In this document: piece after piece, positions 29,021 through 64,000 of the stretch
Layout: every line of letters starts with the position of its first letter
Position numbering within the stretch: the first letter of the stretch is position 1
Assembly: GCA_965153355.1 (NCBI GenBank)
Contig: OZ231127.1
Span: 82,956,001 to 83,020,000 of the forward strand
Length of the DNA stretch: 64,000 nt
Origin: Flaccisagitta enflata
Taxonomy: Eukaryota; Chaetognatha; Sagittoidea; Aphragmophora
Direction of reading: 5' to 3'
Notes under the pieces: model-generated
Told to the model about the DNA's origin: nothing
Database searches by the model: none
Seen by the model: only the letters and a program-made list of their open reading frames with translations
Program-made: the position numbers and the translations under genes

Positions 29021-31968
29021 AACAAACAAACAAACAAAAAAACAAACAAACAAAACAAAAACAAAACAGACACACTTAAACACACGCACACATGCACACT
29101 AACTCAGTAGTAACTGAATTTGTAAGCGCTTATGTTAAAGCTCCATGCTATAGCGTCGCTATCAATTTTGGCAATATTCGTCGATATGTGCGCTCTGACT
29201 AAGTGTTGCATTTTCGCTGACTTACCAACCACCATCGATCATAAGTACTCATCACCAAATGATACATGGTGACAAGGAATTCTTAATTTTTTTCTAAAAT
29301 TTCTTTCATTTTCTTTTCACTCTTTTTTTTCCGTGCTGTTCAAGAGGTCAATTATTCATGTTATCGAATAAATTTCGACGTGATATGACATCATCATAAC
29401 ACCTGGGTTTGCATGTGGAAACGCTTTTATGCCTAATAAATAATTAATAGTATCAAAGATCAACGATGTTACTCCGTCAAGTCCACGTACTATGAAGGCT
29501 AATTACCATCTTTATATAAAAACCTACATCTTCATTGGAGAATTATTATTTACATTTTTTTCAAATGTAGTGTCAGTGTTTTTGTATTGTAGTTTATGTT
29601 TGGGGTTATCGTATAGAGGCTTTTAGCTGTCATGGAGGTCATGCTAGGTTACGATCCATTATGCTCTACGTTACGACTGTCGTACGTCATCTCAGTAACC
29701 AATTTAAAGGGTGGTGTAAATCGTGTAGCTTAACTAAAAAGCGTATGTAAATTGGAATAAAGCTAGTTGTTATGATTAGATTCAAATGACTTGAAAAAGG
29801 GCATGAGCCATGAATAAAGACGCATCAAAGAATGAGAATTTCTCACCAATTTTCTTCCCTGATGAAACGGGTAATAGACTAATTGTGATTATCAATGATA
29901 GACTATATCAAAACTTAGGCAAGAGCACGGTCACTTTGGATCATATCTAGGTAAGGACTCCTTACTAATGAGGAGCAGAAATGCAAAATCCTTGCAGTGG
30001 TTAAAGAATGGACGTATGGATAGATGGAGGGAAGGCTTTCATATGCGCATCAGATAGGAGTGGTCACATGCGCTCCCTTTAATGTAATCGAACCAGTTCT
30101 ATCGACTATCATACATCATGCTTAACAGGATGTGCAAAAAATTTGGTAAAAACATAAAAGCACAAAAACCACACTTCTTGATGGCCCAGTAATACGAAAT
30201 TTGAGGTAGCCTAATTGGTCTTAGATGTTAGGTACGTTTTTCTGAATAATCTTGGTTGGAAGGTAATTATATACTCTGGTTTTTTCCATAATTTTTGCAG
30301 GTCTGGAAGTTTTTCTTCAAATCATTCTCCTGTCTAAACGGTTAAAGCTACAGATGCCAGATTTGTCTCAAATTTTCTTTCATTTGAGTCCAATCTGGCA
30401 TCTGTAGCTCAAACCGTTTAGACAGGAGAATGATTTGAAGAAAAACTTCCAGGTTACTGGTAAAAATTCTGTGAAATGGGAAAGTTTGACCAGAGTATAA
30501 TTCATTCCTTTGCCAACCAAGATTATTCTTATGAAAAACGGCACATTCTAACATCTATTAGAACTAATTAGGAGGCTATACCTCAAATTTCATATTACTG
30601 GGCCATCAAGAAGTGTGGTTTTTGTGCTTTTATGTTTTTACCAAATTTTTTGCACATCCTGTTAGACTAATATCCAGGCCTGATTTTAAAGCGAGCCCGC
30701 GAGCCCAATGCTCTCTTTTTTGCTGTCGGGCTTTCACGTTCTGCTAGATGTGAGCCCGGTAGGCTCTATCAAATTAGGCTGCATATCGTGCTCACAAGTT
30801 GCGGTATTCTTGAAGAATTTTTTGCCGTCTTTTGTTTATATGTGTTTTCAAGCGGTCTATTTATTTAGGGGTAGGGGTGGGGTTAGGGTTAGGGATAGGG
30901 TTGGGATTAGTTTTAGGGTTAGGGTTAGGGGTAGGGGTAGGGCTAGCGTTAGGGCTAGGGTAGGTTAGGTTTTACATGCTACAGTCCGAATCAGCTCGTA
31001 TTAAAGCTTCACTCTGGCGGAGGATTCTGAGAAAAAACAGAAGACGTCAAAAAATTCTTGGAAATCGCCCAAGTTGCATACATACTGAATCTCTATTGGA
31101 CCTATTGATGATACTTCAACCTTTAGAATTTGACAATTTTCATGTACTGAATCATTTGATCAATCAATCTATTCGACAGAAAAAGTGTGAACAGATAACA
31201 GCGCTTAATCTGTGAACTAGTTCGGAAAAAAATATTTAGTCGCGAACCGGCTATTCTGTAAGAGGGACAATAAGTTATATTGCATTGCAACTTGAGAGTT
31301 GTGACGACCCGATCCTCACGACAAAACTCTAGCCGTCAGTAATCGCTGTAAGATACTTAGTGGGGCGTGGATAACTTTATATAATGCTCCTCCAACTTAA
31401 AATCCATTAGGACAAGTCAAATGAGGTAAAAAGTTGAAAATTGACGAAAATACTTAGTTTAAATTTTAATCCACCAAATAGATTTTGATGATGACAAGGT
31501 GGTCTCAACCTGTAATCAATAGGAAAAGTTTTTGTTTTTCACTCAAACAAAATATTTTCCCTTGTAACTTCAATATGCAAATTAGGGTTTCATGACGTCT
31601 TTTATCGGGCTCGCTGTTTTATGGTCGGGCTCAGTCAATGAAATAGCTAAAATCAGGCCTGCTAATTCCCCTCCGGCGCAACCTGCAACCCTCATGTAAT
31701 GGTGAAAATATCAGCTTCATTTTGTCATGAAAGATTTTTTATACAAACCTTGGATGGTTTTCCTGGTTTTGTGGCGGAAATTCTTGTGGCGGGTCGAGCC
31801 CCTTGAGACGCTTCCAAGGCGGCAGCCAGTCCATCAACCTAACAAACAAACAAATGAACAAACAAACCAGCAGTTTGTCTATTTCATTTTATTCTTACCG
31901 AGTGGAACAAATTATGTTTGTTCATTTGTCTGTGTGTATCTGTGTGTCTACGACTACGTGTATGTAAC

Positions 31969-32053
<85 letters not shown>

Positions 32054-33982
32054 ACAAACCTTTGAGAGTGTAAGTCTTCTTTGATATCTAACTTCATCCA
32101 ATGGATCTTCATAGACTGATCTTGATATGTATTTGGGTCCTGATCCGGTGACTGTAGATCGACTTTTCGTAGAAGGCGCGGGAGTCAAAGGATTCGTCGA
32201 TCCTGAAGTGGAAACAAATCGAAGTTGGACAAAAGAACAAGAATTTAATATCGAAGATATTGAAGAAATACAGCTCTTACAAAATATTGTGTGTTAAAGT
32301 GAGGTCAAACGTGACTGCATAGTATGAGAGATGGATGGAGATGGATGGATGGATGGATGGATGGAGAAAATTCGAAATTCAGGTAAAAACAAACAAACAA
32401 ACGCACACACGAAAAAAGAAACAAACGGAAAACCAATACAAACAAGCAAACAAAAAAATAAAACAGACACACAAGAAAGAAATAGAAATATAAGACCTGG
32501 AGCTGAGACAGCGGATGTAACTGGTCTCCCTTTTTTGCGATCCTCAAAAAGAGAAGAGTAAATATTTGGATGTGATTGAATTTTGGCCGCAGCCGTTTGA
32601 GGCCGGTACGCGGATCGCCTGTGATAGAGACAAAAGGGAAACATGGTCAGAATTGCTGGTGTTTGAGGCCTGTATGCAGATCGCCTGTGATTGAGATAAA
32701 AGGGAAACTTGGTCAGAATTGTTTGTGTTTGAGGCTGGTACGTGGATCGCCTGTGATAGAGATAAAAGGGAAATATGGTCAGAATTGTTTGTGTTTGAGG
32801 CCTGTATGCGGATCGCCTGATTGAGACAAAAGGGAAACATGGTCAGAATTGTTGGTGTTTGAGGCCGGTATGGAGGATCGCCTGTAGTTGAGACAGAAGG
32901 GAAATATGGTAAATAGCAGCCCAAAGGCAGTAAGTGGTCAGCGGTATCCGTGCCCTGCTTGAGTAGGAAGTGATGAAGGTTGAGAGGGAGCAGGGCAGCG
33001 GCCCCGAAGGGAACGAAGTCCTGTAGAACACAGGGGGAATCTGTCCGTCCGTCCGTCCATCCGTTCGTCCGTCCGTCCGACCTGTTTGCCTTGCTTCTGT
33101 CCAGGATGCCCTGTTATTCAAATTTTCATTGAATATCAAGGAGAACTGACAAAAGGCAGAATATGGACAATGGTACCCTTGCCATTTTTGTATAGTTTGT
33201 AGGTTAAGTTGAGGCAGGAGCAGGCCAGGATCTGGATCTCTGAGGCCAGAATCTGGGTCTCAGAGACCAATTTCTTGGTCTCAGAGGCAAGGATTTCAGT
33301 TTCTGAGGCTAGGATTTAGGTCTTTTAGGCCAGCACCTAGGTCTTGGAGGTCAGAATCTGGGTCCCAAAGGTCAGGATCTGGGTCTCTAGCGCTTGGATG
33401 TGGGTTTTTGGAGCCAGAATCTAAGTTTAAGGGGCCAAGATGATAGAACTCAGGCCAGAATTCAGGTTTTCTAGCCAGATAAGGCCCATTTTACCTGGTT
33501 TTCGGCCATTTTGCCTGGATTTGGACTATTTTGGGCGGATTTGGACCATTTTGCTCGGATTTGGGCCATACAGTTTGGATTTGGGCCCCAAAGGGGGGGG
33601 GCGGGGGGGGGGGGCCAAACGGACGGACGTACGGACGTACGGACGTACAGAGGGACGGACGGACAGATTCCCCCTGTGTTCTAAAGGACTTCATTCCCTT
33701 CGGAGCCGCTGCCCAAAAGCGCCGCCGTTTGGGGCTGGTTAGCGTATCGCCCAAAAATAAACCATGTGGGAGAGGTGGTCAGGAAAAAAAATCGTCTGAT
33801 TCTAATGAAAATCAACGTTTAACATCACAAGTTTTCCTCGTTGAAGATACTTTATATTGCCAAGAATACCAGAGAGAAGAAAAGAGACGTCAAAACCTGA
33901 ACCCTAGAAAAACATACCTTGTTGGTTTCGCGCTCGCCATCGTACACAGGGTCTTTTTTGATCCGGTGATTTGTTTTCTCAT
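24255..33982 (-). CDS. WDR49/WDY-type EF-hand + WD40 protein, N-terminal part only (8 exons)
   Basis: Exons on the minus strand: 33982-33918, 32618-32497, 32202-32060, 31838-31749, 26949-26800, 26595-26518, 25814-25746, 24332-24255. All junctions are phase-compatible, giving 265 residues. Start: ATG 33,982 directly follows an in-frame TAA; a second in-frame ATG is at 33,940. Residues 1-140 are basic, Ser/Thr/Pro-rich and unrecognised. Residues 141-216 form an EF-hand pair: the first loop (DKDGQKKLTETQ) has Gln instead of Glu at position 12, and the second (DSSSDGKITWDE) is canonical. Then follow FCTYMQLEYAEKEDS and SPHRESCLRI, sequence typical of the WDR49, WDR64 and WD-repeat-on-Y family just before the WD40 propellers. 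These proteins are associated with cilia and sperm (family knowledge). The WD40 exons were not found before the next gene, so the gene is truncated, rearranged or continues across a nested gene. Confidence 0.75.
24318..25575 (-). repeat. 43-bp tandem array carrying a 3' splice site, about 29 copies
   Basis: The unit contains GGATGCATCTGCAAGGAAAA and CAGTTGATTGTGGTTAG. Read on the minus strand each unit has TTTTCCTTGCAG|ATGCATCCTTC, identical to the acceptor plus first bases of the exon at 24,332. The array fills nearly all of the intron between the exons at 25,746 and 24,332. Copies are 90-100% alike, with more divergent ones at the edges. Confidence 0.95.
25746..25814 (-). CDS. WDR49-like exon 7
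   Basis: Acceptor CCTCACAG, 23 codons (LEYAEKEDSYTRAKEVAFHL, PAQ), donor GTAAAC. The LEYxEK motif follows FCTYMQ in this family. Confidence 0.85.
25820..26480. repeat. A-rich minisatellite, about 23-bp unit
   Basis: About 28 copies of a CATACAAATCAAATCAAAAC-containing unit. It fills the intron between the second EF-hand exon and the LEYAEK exon. Confidence 0.92.
26518..26595 (-). CDS. WDR49-like exon 6 (second EF-hand)
   Basis: Acceptor TCATTTTGCAG, 26 codons, donor CAG|GTCAAA. It holds a complete canonical EF-hand loop DSSSDGKITWDE followed by FCTYMQ. Confidence 0.9.
26690..26762 (-). repeat. diverged copy of the EF-hand exon 5 end
   Basis: ATTCCAAGAGCTTCTATGTG and GAGCACTTCTTGAA match the exon segment at about 26,815-26,860. 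It lies in the following intron. Confidence 0.7.
26800..26949 (-). CDS. WDR49-like exon 5 (first EF-hand)
   Basis: Acceptor CTTGTTCAG, 50 codons, donor CAG|GTATGT. LEEIINIEALDRLKDAFTRA precedes the loop DKDGQKKLTETQ. Confidence 0.88.
27118..27254 (+). mobile_element. HINE-like element family C, GGTGCGAC tag
   Basis: AACAAGGCCAAGTAGGCCAA, GGTGCGAC, a GACC/AACAG core, CAGTTATAGAGGTGCTTTGT, CGCACCTAAAAAG. It is the same family as 23,622-23,755 in opposite orientation. Confidence 0.88.
27283..28629 (+). mobile_element. HINE-like element family B, expanded by internal arrays
   Basis: Left end AACAAGGCCAACACCTTTAA and tag GTCGCGTGC. Right end GACGGACGGAGCGGGTTGTA, GAGTTGCGTGCACGCGACTAAAAA. The 1.35-kb interior is a 14-bp array (27,600-28,010, CAGCAGACTTAAAC, about 29 copies) and ACCAAAAA/AATGACC-rich sequence. 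Compare the 355-bp relative at 17,880. Confidence 0.8.
27598..28010. repeat. 14-bp minisatellite CAGCAGACTTAAAC
   Basis: About 29 nearly identical copies inside the family B element. Confidence 0.95.
28665..28853 (+). mobile_element. HINE/pearl-like element family A
   Basis: CCATATACACTGGGGCCCCA, GTCGCGTGCGG, a long GGAC/GGATG core and GGGGTGTAGTGTCGCGTAGC, TAAACTAAAAAAG. Confidence 0.75.
28903..29095. repeat. (CA)n and (CAAA)n microsatellite
   Basis: CA repeat 28,930-29,015 followed by CAAACAAA repeats. Confidence 0.95.
29100..30120. other. AT-rich intron sequence of the WDR49-like gene
   Basis: No exon was recognised. The segment at 29,715-29,740 (TAGCTTAACTAAAAAG) is a possible HINE relic end. 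Confidence 0.4.
30125..30662. mobile_element. TA-flanked long foldback element
   Basis: The two halves are inverted copies over most of the 538 bp (ACAGGATGTGCAAAAAATTT at the left, AAATTTTTTGCACATCCTGT at the right), with only a short centre. TA lies at 30,123-30,124 and 30,663-30,664. Confidence 0.92.
30675..31661. mobile_element. hAT-like element candidate
   Basis: Terminal inverted repeats CAGGCCTGATTTTA / TAAAATCAGGCCTG, flanked by imperfect 8-mers CTAATATC and CTAATTCC. The interior contains AGCGAGCCC/GGGCTC repeats, an interstitial telomere-like block and an open frame without a recognisable domain. No transposase was seen. Confidence 0.55.
30868..30968 (+). repeat. interstitial telomere-like (TTAGGG)n, degenerate
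   Basis: About 15 TTAGGG-like units with TAGGGG and GTTGGGATTAG variants, within the hAT-like element. Confidence 0.85.
31749..31838 (-). CDS. WDR49-like exon 4
   Basis: 90 bases, phase 0 at both ends. Encodes VDGLAAALEASQGARPAT and on to GKPSK. Donor GTTTGT. Confidence 0.6.
31970..32050. repeat. (CT)n microsatellite next to a donor site
   Basis: On the minus strand this is (GA)n beginning about 10 bases after the donor of the exon at 32,060. Confidence 0.95.
32060..32202 (-). CDS. WDR49-like exon 3
   Basis: Acceptor TTTCCACTTCAG. Encodes STNPLTPAPSTKSRST and ISRSVYEDPLDEVRYQRRL. Donor AAAG|GTTTGTGAG runs into (GA)n. Confidence 0.65.
32497..32618 (-). CDS. WDR49-like exon 2
   Basis: Acceptor TCTATCACAG, encodes RSAYRPQTAAAKIQSHPNIY and beyond. 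The donor GTCTTA is weak, but phases match both neighbours (1 base in, 1 base out). The start of this exon lies inside a 66-bp tandem array. Confidence 0.6.
32595..32915 (-). repeat. 66-bp tandem array carrying a 3' splice site, five copies
   Basis: GTTTGAGG occurs at 32,595, 32,661, 32,727, 32,793 and 32,857. Each unit read on the minus strand has intron sequence, a CAG acceptor and the first bases of exon 2 (GCGATCCGCGTACCGG variants). The leftmost copy is continuous with the real exon. Confidence 0.92.
32934..33718. mobile_element. G-rich foldback element, copy 3
   Basis: GGTCAGCGGTATCCGTGCCC start, stem GCCCTGCT...AGCAGGGC, an arm at 32,993-33,050 (GGGCAGCGGCCCCGAAGGGA) and its inverted partner at 33,655-33,712, matching at about 55 of 58 positions. 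The interior has a GGCCAGAATCTGGGTCTCAG minisatellite, a TTTGGACCATTTTGC block, a G-run and (ACGG)n. Confidence 0.9.
33918..33982 (-). CDS. WDR49-like exon 1
   Basis: In-frame TAA immediately before the ATG. It encodes MRKQITGSKKTLCTMASAKP and ends phase 2 at ACAAG|GTATGT, a strong donor. Confidence 0.6.
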
Positions 33983-34670
33983 TTATCACAAAGACTTTTG
34001 ATAAAAGGACAATTTCGATCCGAGAAAAGATTCATCAACACAGAAGATTCGCGATTTGCAGAGTTTGTGAAATGAGGGCTAAAGATCGGCCAAAGCAAGT
34101 TGAAAATCCAAAATTCCAATCAAATTTTGGTCATTTTTGTTTGTTTGAATGTCTTCAATCGTCCTATGGTTTTTCACTTTTTATTCCGTCACGAGACAAG
34201 TATCATTGTTCATTTTTTTGTTCACATTTTCGTGTTTTATGTTGCTTCTTTTTGGTACTTTTCGGGTTACCGTCAGTTTTTTATTCCATTCATCAATTCC
34301 TTGAGTAGCTTTGTCAAAAGAAATGTGGAGTTTTATTCTAGATTTTAAAAAACTGCATTCATTTATTCATACATTCATTCGTTCATTCATTCAATTATTC
34401 CATTGTGCGATTGACAAAAAATACTAATGATTAAATTTTTTTTTCAGCTAAAATACTAGCACATGAAATGAAAAAAAAATGGCAAGTTGATGCATGAGTG
34501 GGCTGAGATGTGGTGATTGTTTGCTTCCATGAGTATGTGATAGTACAGAGACGCATTCGTTCATGACGCAAGGAGCAAATTCGATTTGGCAAAAGTCGAA
34601 CATCATTTTTGGTCGTTATCATTTAATTGATATCATTCATTTCGTTTTGGTAGTTATCATTGAATATGAT

Positions 34671-60194
<25,524 letters not shown>

Positions 60195-60289
60195 CGTCGG
60201 AGGCACGGCGTCAGTTGACGAGGTCTTGGTCCTTTATGACTGTGGATTGGTCAAGAATCGCTGCGTTTTTTTTTCTTCTCTATTAATTT

Positions 60290-60531
60290 CATTCGTTCAT
60301 TCATTCATTCATTCATTCATTCAAATGATAAATTCATCTTTCATTCTTTCTTTCATTCTTTCCTACTTCCATTCTTTCTCTCATTGACTCATCCATAAAT
60401 TCATTCATTCACTCATTCATTCATTCATTCATTCATTCATTCATTCATTCATTCATTCATCCAGACATTCATTCATTCATTCATTCATTCTTTCTATGAC
60501 ATTTTTCTTTCTAATTCCTGGATTGTCTGTT

Positions 60532-60608
<77 letters not shown>

Positions 60609-60610
60609 CG
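60290..60610. repeat. (TTCA)n and (CT)n microsatellites upstream of AXDND1
   Basis: TTCA runs to about 60,495, then CT from 60,537 to 60,605. They lie just upstream of the first coding exon. No promoter motif could be supported. Confidence 0.93.
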
Positions 60611-61154
60611 CTCGCTCTCTCTCTGCTTACCCTTACCTCTACAGAAACAGCACGTCCGATCCAATTTAAAGTCATACTTAGTTTAAGTCAGAACGGCCAG
60701 GTTAATGTTGAAAAGAAAAACAACCTTTAGAAGCATTCAATCTTGATGACCATTTCTCTGCTGTGGAGCAAAGGCGCAAAGATATCGAATTTTGAGTTAA
60801 GACCTTCTCTTGTTAGCTAGTTTATCTGTCTGCAAGTTAATCAGTCTGTCAGTTTCAATATCTTATTCTGACTTTTCACTAGCTATTCGCTGCTCATAAA
60901 GTACGACTAGAAAGCTAAGTTCTAGTTTTCCGCAAAACGTTCCTAGGCAACGTGTCAACAAAAGCGCTCGATTCGTCGATCCACTTCAGCCGATTGACCA
61001 ATCAGGTGCCGAGGCGCGCCTCTCGATGTTGGAAGAGGGCGTTAGGAGGAAGATGGGAAGGAGAAATGACCTTCCTGGGTCAGTAAGGTGGATTGCGGAG
61101 GTTTGAGTGAAAAAAAAAAACAGGAACAAAAGTTGAAAGAAATGAGTTAAAAGA

Positions 61155-61395
61155 AGAAGATGAAGAAGAAGAAGAAGAAGAAGAAGAAGAAGAGGAGGAA
61201 GAAGAAGAGTCAAGAAGAAGAAGAAAGAAGGAAAGAAGAAGAAGAAGAAAGAGAAAGAAGAAGAAGGGGAAGAAGAGCAGGAGAAGAAGAAGAGAGGTGG
61301 AGAAAGAGAAGACAGAAGAAGGCGGAAGGAAGAAGAAGGAAAGAAGAAGAAGAAGAGAAGAAGAAGAAGAAGAAGAAGAAGAAGAAGAAGAAGAA
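61155..61395. repeat. (GAA)n-rich tract
   Basis: Imperfect GAA/GGAAGAA repeat. Confidence 0.93.
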
Positions 61396-61450
61396 GGTAA
61401 AAGAAATCGATGAGGAGGAGGCGGGGTACAGTAGGATGAAGTTTAAACAA

Positions 61451-61638
61451 GGCCGGATACACTACCCCAGTCGCGTGGGTGGGCAGGGCTGGTGAGGTCA
61501 GTGCCATTTGGCGGGGCAGTTTGGTCCAAACCCCATTAACGCCGAAAAAGTAAAGTGTGACGGACGGACGGACGGACCGACGGACGGACCGACGGACCGA
61601 CAAAGCGGGGTATAGAGTCGCGAAGCACGCGACTAAAA
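61451..61638 (+). mobile_element. HINE/pearl-like element family A
   Basis: AACAAGGCCGGATACACTAC, CCCAGTCGCGTGGGTGGGCA, AAAAAGTAAAGTGTGACGGA, (ACGG)n and GGGGTATAGAGTCGCGAAGC, ACGCGACTAAAAAAG. A complete, little-decayed copy. Confidence 0.92.
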
Positions 61639-61791
61639 AAGCCGAGGAGGAAGAATATGAAAAAGAGGGGAAGTTTAGGAGCCTCAAAGTGAAGAGGATT
61701 TTGTTTAGTTTAGACGTAGAAAGGAATATATATTCGTCGAATGAAAGGGAAGAGGACGAAGAGTGGGAAACGAACGGGACAGGGCTGCTGG

Positions 61792-61880
61792 GAAGAAGAA
61801 GAAGAAGAAGAAGAAGAAGAAGAAGAAGAAGAAGAAGAAGAAGAAGAAGAAGAAGAAGAAGAAGAAGAAGAAGAAGATGA
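61792..61880. repeat. (GAA)n microsatellite
   Basis: About 28 pure GAA units. Confidence 0.96.
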
Positions 61881-62035
61881 TGATGAGGTGGTAAACATTC
61901 ATATTGAAAAAGCCTCTCTCTCCCAGGACCAGTCTAGGATTCTCAGTGTAAAGGTTGTTGGGAGGAAAAAAAAGTTGAATTGAAATTCGACCACTTCGGC
62001 AGATCGAAAAAACTTTTTTTTTCACTATCAGCTTT

Positions 62036-62352
62036 ATTAGTCGCGTGCACGCGACTCTACAACCCGCTTTGTCGGTCGGTCTGTCGGTCCGTCCGTCCGT
62101 CCGTCCGTCGGTCCGTCACAATTTACTTTTCTATTATACTTTAAGTAAGTTATTTCTAGTCATTCTAAGTCATTTTAAGTCATTCTAAGACATTCTAAGT
62201 CATTCTAACTTCTTTCAATTAGGTCAAAGTAGTCATTTTAGGTCTTTTATGTCATTTAAAGTTGTCTTGAGTCATTTTAAGTCATCTGAGTCATTAAAAG
62301 TCATCATAAGTTATTTACGTCTCGCACGCGACTTACAGGTGTTGGCCTTTCT
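62036..62352 (-). mobile_element. HINE-like element family B
   Basis: TTAGTCGCGTGCACGCGACT, CTACAACCCGCTTTGTCGGT, (GTCC)n, 10-bp ATTCTAAGTC repeats, then GTCTCGCACGCGACTTACAG, GTGTTGGCCTTTCTTG. It mirrors the 17,880-18,234 element. Confidence 0.92.
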
Positions 62353-62774
62353 TGTCAATCATCATGATTAATCGCATTTCGCATTTTAGTGAGAGGAAAA
62401 AAAAGTCCACTTGCAGTCAAACCATTTTTAGGAGTTTTACAATGATTTTTTTCTAATTTATGGGATAATCCTAATCATAATCGCGCTGAAAAAAAGAAAG
62501 AAACTTGCCTTTCCATGCATTGCATTGTTTTTTTTTTACGCAACTAACCAATCTAACTATGAGAGTTTCTGCAGCGTGAATGCGCCTAATTGAGTTGTCG
62601 ATCGGTCCGTCGGTGTGATCGTTAGCATTTCGCTTCAATTACGTTGGCATCGGGGTCCCTGATTTGTTTAGTCGTCAAAACTTACAAACATATTGACATC
62701 TTAAATTTGAATGAAAAGATTTAAAACGGGATCAAATGTATTAAAGATGTATTAAAAGAATGCAAAAGGGAAGA

Positions 62775-62890
62775 AAGCAAGGCCATGGAGGCCAATGAGG
62801 TGCGCCGTGTGGATCGTCGAACGAATGCGTTACGGACAGACCGACAGACAGACACAGCCAGTTATAGAGGTGCCTTGGCGCACCTAAAAA
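62775..62890 (+). mobile_element. HINE-like element family C, GGTGCGCC tag
   Basis: CAAGGCCATGGAGGCCAATG, AGGTGCGCCGTGTGGATCGT, GACAGACCGACAGACAGAC, TATAGAGGTGCCTTGGCGCA, CCTAAAAAA. The tag and terminal arm changed together relative to GGTGCGAC copies. Confidence 0.9.
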
Positions 62891-62891
62891 A

Positions 62892-64000
62892 TAGAAAGAA
62901 AGATAGAAGCTATTCGACCACCTCGACCTCGAAATAGTTTTTCTCTGCTTCGTCTCATTTCTTATTTTCCACTCGAGTTTGGGTTGTCAATCATCGCTTT
63001 TCAGAAAACTGCGCGTCATGTCAATCGTCGCTTTTTATTGCCTATTGGGGGAAAATGTTCTAAAAACTAACACGTGGTTTCTATGAATCTGAAATATCTT
63101 GTGCTTATATCGTCATTCACTAACTATGATTAAGGTGTAAAATTAAACATTTATGCAAAGTAATGCGCATCAGCACATGATACTCAACATTTCAGTTTTT
63201 GAAACTTTCAACTTTATGCAATTATGCTGGGACCCGACAATTTAGTTGCCGAATTGTGTGCTTGAACGAATTAGTAAAATTTAGTAATTCCTTTTATCTT
63301 TTGTTCTAATCTCATTCTTCTTTGCCTCAGGGGTTAGTTCGAGTCGGGAATGTACAACTTGGAGCTACTAAACCACGCGCGTCGGGTTCGTGAAAAAAAA
63401 AGAAATCGACTGGGAAGACAAGATTAAGAATTTTTTTTCTTTAAACTGTCGTGAAAACTAAAAATTTAAAGCTTCGACGAACCAACGGCGACAGTAATAA
63501 CTCGATTAACCCAAGAAGGAAATTATATTTTCAACTTTCTACGTAGAAGACACTTTAAAAGAATTCTCTACCGGTTTTTTTTCTCTGTCGGCCTTCACAG
63601 GAAGGAAAAGGTGAACCTCTTTTTTTTATTCAAATTCTGCTGCCCTTGAGAGAGTCACAAAAGGAGGTTCCATGACAAAACAATTAAGAAAACCGAGTAA
63701 AACGGAAAAAATAAGATAATTTGCATTTGCTTACAAAACGGGAAAACCAGAAACGTAAAACTGAAATAGAAACAAATTTTTGAAGGCAGATAAGATTTCA
63801 AATCTGAACTTAAGCTTAGGAAGTCGGACAAATCAAATTTGTGTCCAAATATCAAATTGAAACAACAACAACGACGACGACAGACCAGTCACCATCGTAA
63901 GCTGCACCCGTCTCACCCTTACCGTTAACGAATAAAGCCGTTTTTCTGCACATATGCGCTATGAAATAATGGTGTAAATCTACCCATTGTGGCTTAAGAA
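62892..64000. other. AT-rich right edge, no gene seen
   Basis: Short frames only, with no domain, splice-site pattern or repeat recognised. Confidence 0.4.

Noticed and set aside
30868-30968. True telomere or chromosome end
   Set aside because: Short, degenerate and surrounded on both sides by ordinary sequence and gene introns; interstitial only.
60986-61687. 233-codon minus-strand frame with Leu/Ser/Pro runs
   Set aside because: Mostly the complement of (GAA)n plus a HINE element; only the last 20 codons are non-repetitive.

Overview
This is a repeat-rich animal (metazoan) nuclear genomic window with multi-exon, spliced genes. There are no bacterial-type operons and no rRNA, tRNA or CRISPR features. 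Two ciliary/axonemal-type genes, TTAGGG-like interstitial telomeric sequence and many short elements with an (ACGG)n core (the 'pearl'/HINE architecture best known from bivalves) suggest a marine invertebrate, possibly a mollusc or other lophotrochozoan. That placement is an inference and is not certain.

Layout. Plus strand, left to right: (1) the 3' end of a single-pass membrane protein gene (605-1,789, truncated at the window edge); (2) a 4-exon gene for a 280-residue basic coiled-coil protein (7,319-11,720); (3) a large low-complexity exon of an unrecognised gene (12,077 to about 12,740). Minus strand, right to left: (4) a complete 15-exon AXDND1 orthologue (60,194 down to 34,671; 1,113 residues; every exon junction is phase-compatible); (5) the 5' part of a WDR49/WDY-type EF-hand plus WD40 gene (33,982 down to 24,255; 8 phase-compatible exons, 265 residues, with the WD40 part not found); (6) a 2-exon gene for a 161-residue secreted EGF-like protein (19,671 down to 14,946).

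Most of the rest is repeats: very long dinucleotide tracts, (TTG)n, (ATC)n, (TTCA)n, minisatellites, a 2.9-kb array of 92-bp units, MITEs with TA or 8-bp target duplications, long foldbacks, about 20 HINE/pearl-like elements and three copies of a G-rich foldback family.

The most striking pattern is that many introns contain tandem copies of their own neighbouring splice junction: an exon edge, its GT or AG, and the adjoining intron. At least eleven junctions in three genes show this, from 2 to about 29 copies each. One intron (47,077-42,365) begins with a near copy of the start of the next exon, as expected if the intron arose by tandem duplication across an AG|GT site. A second pattern is that two unrelated families of short mobile elements carry inverted arms that differ between copies yet match within each copy. 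All gene models here were read by eye; no database search was possible.
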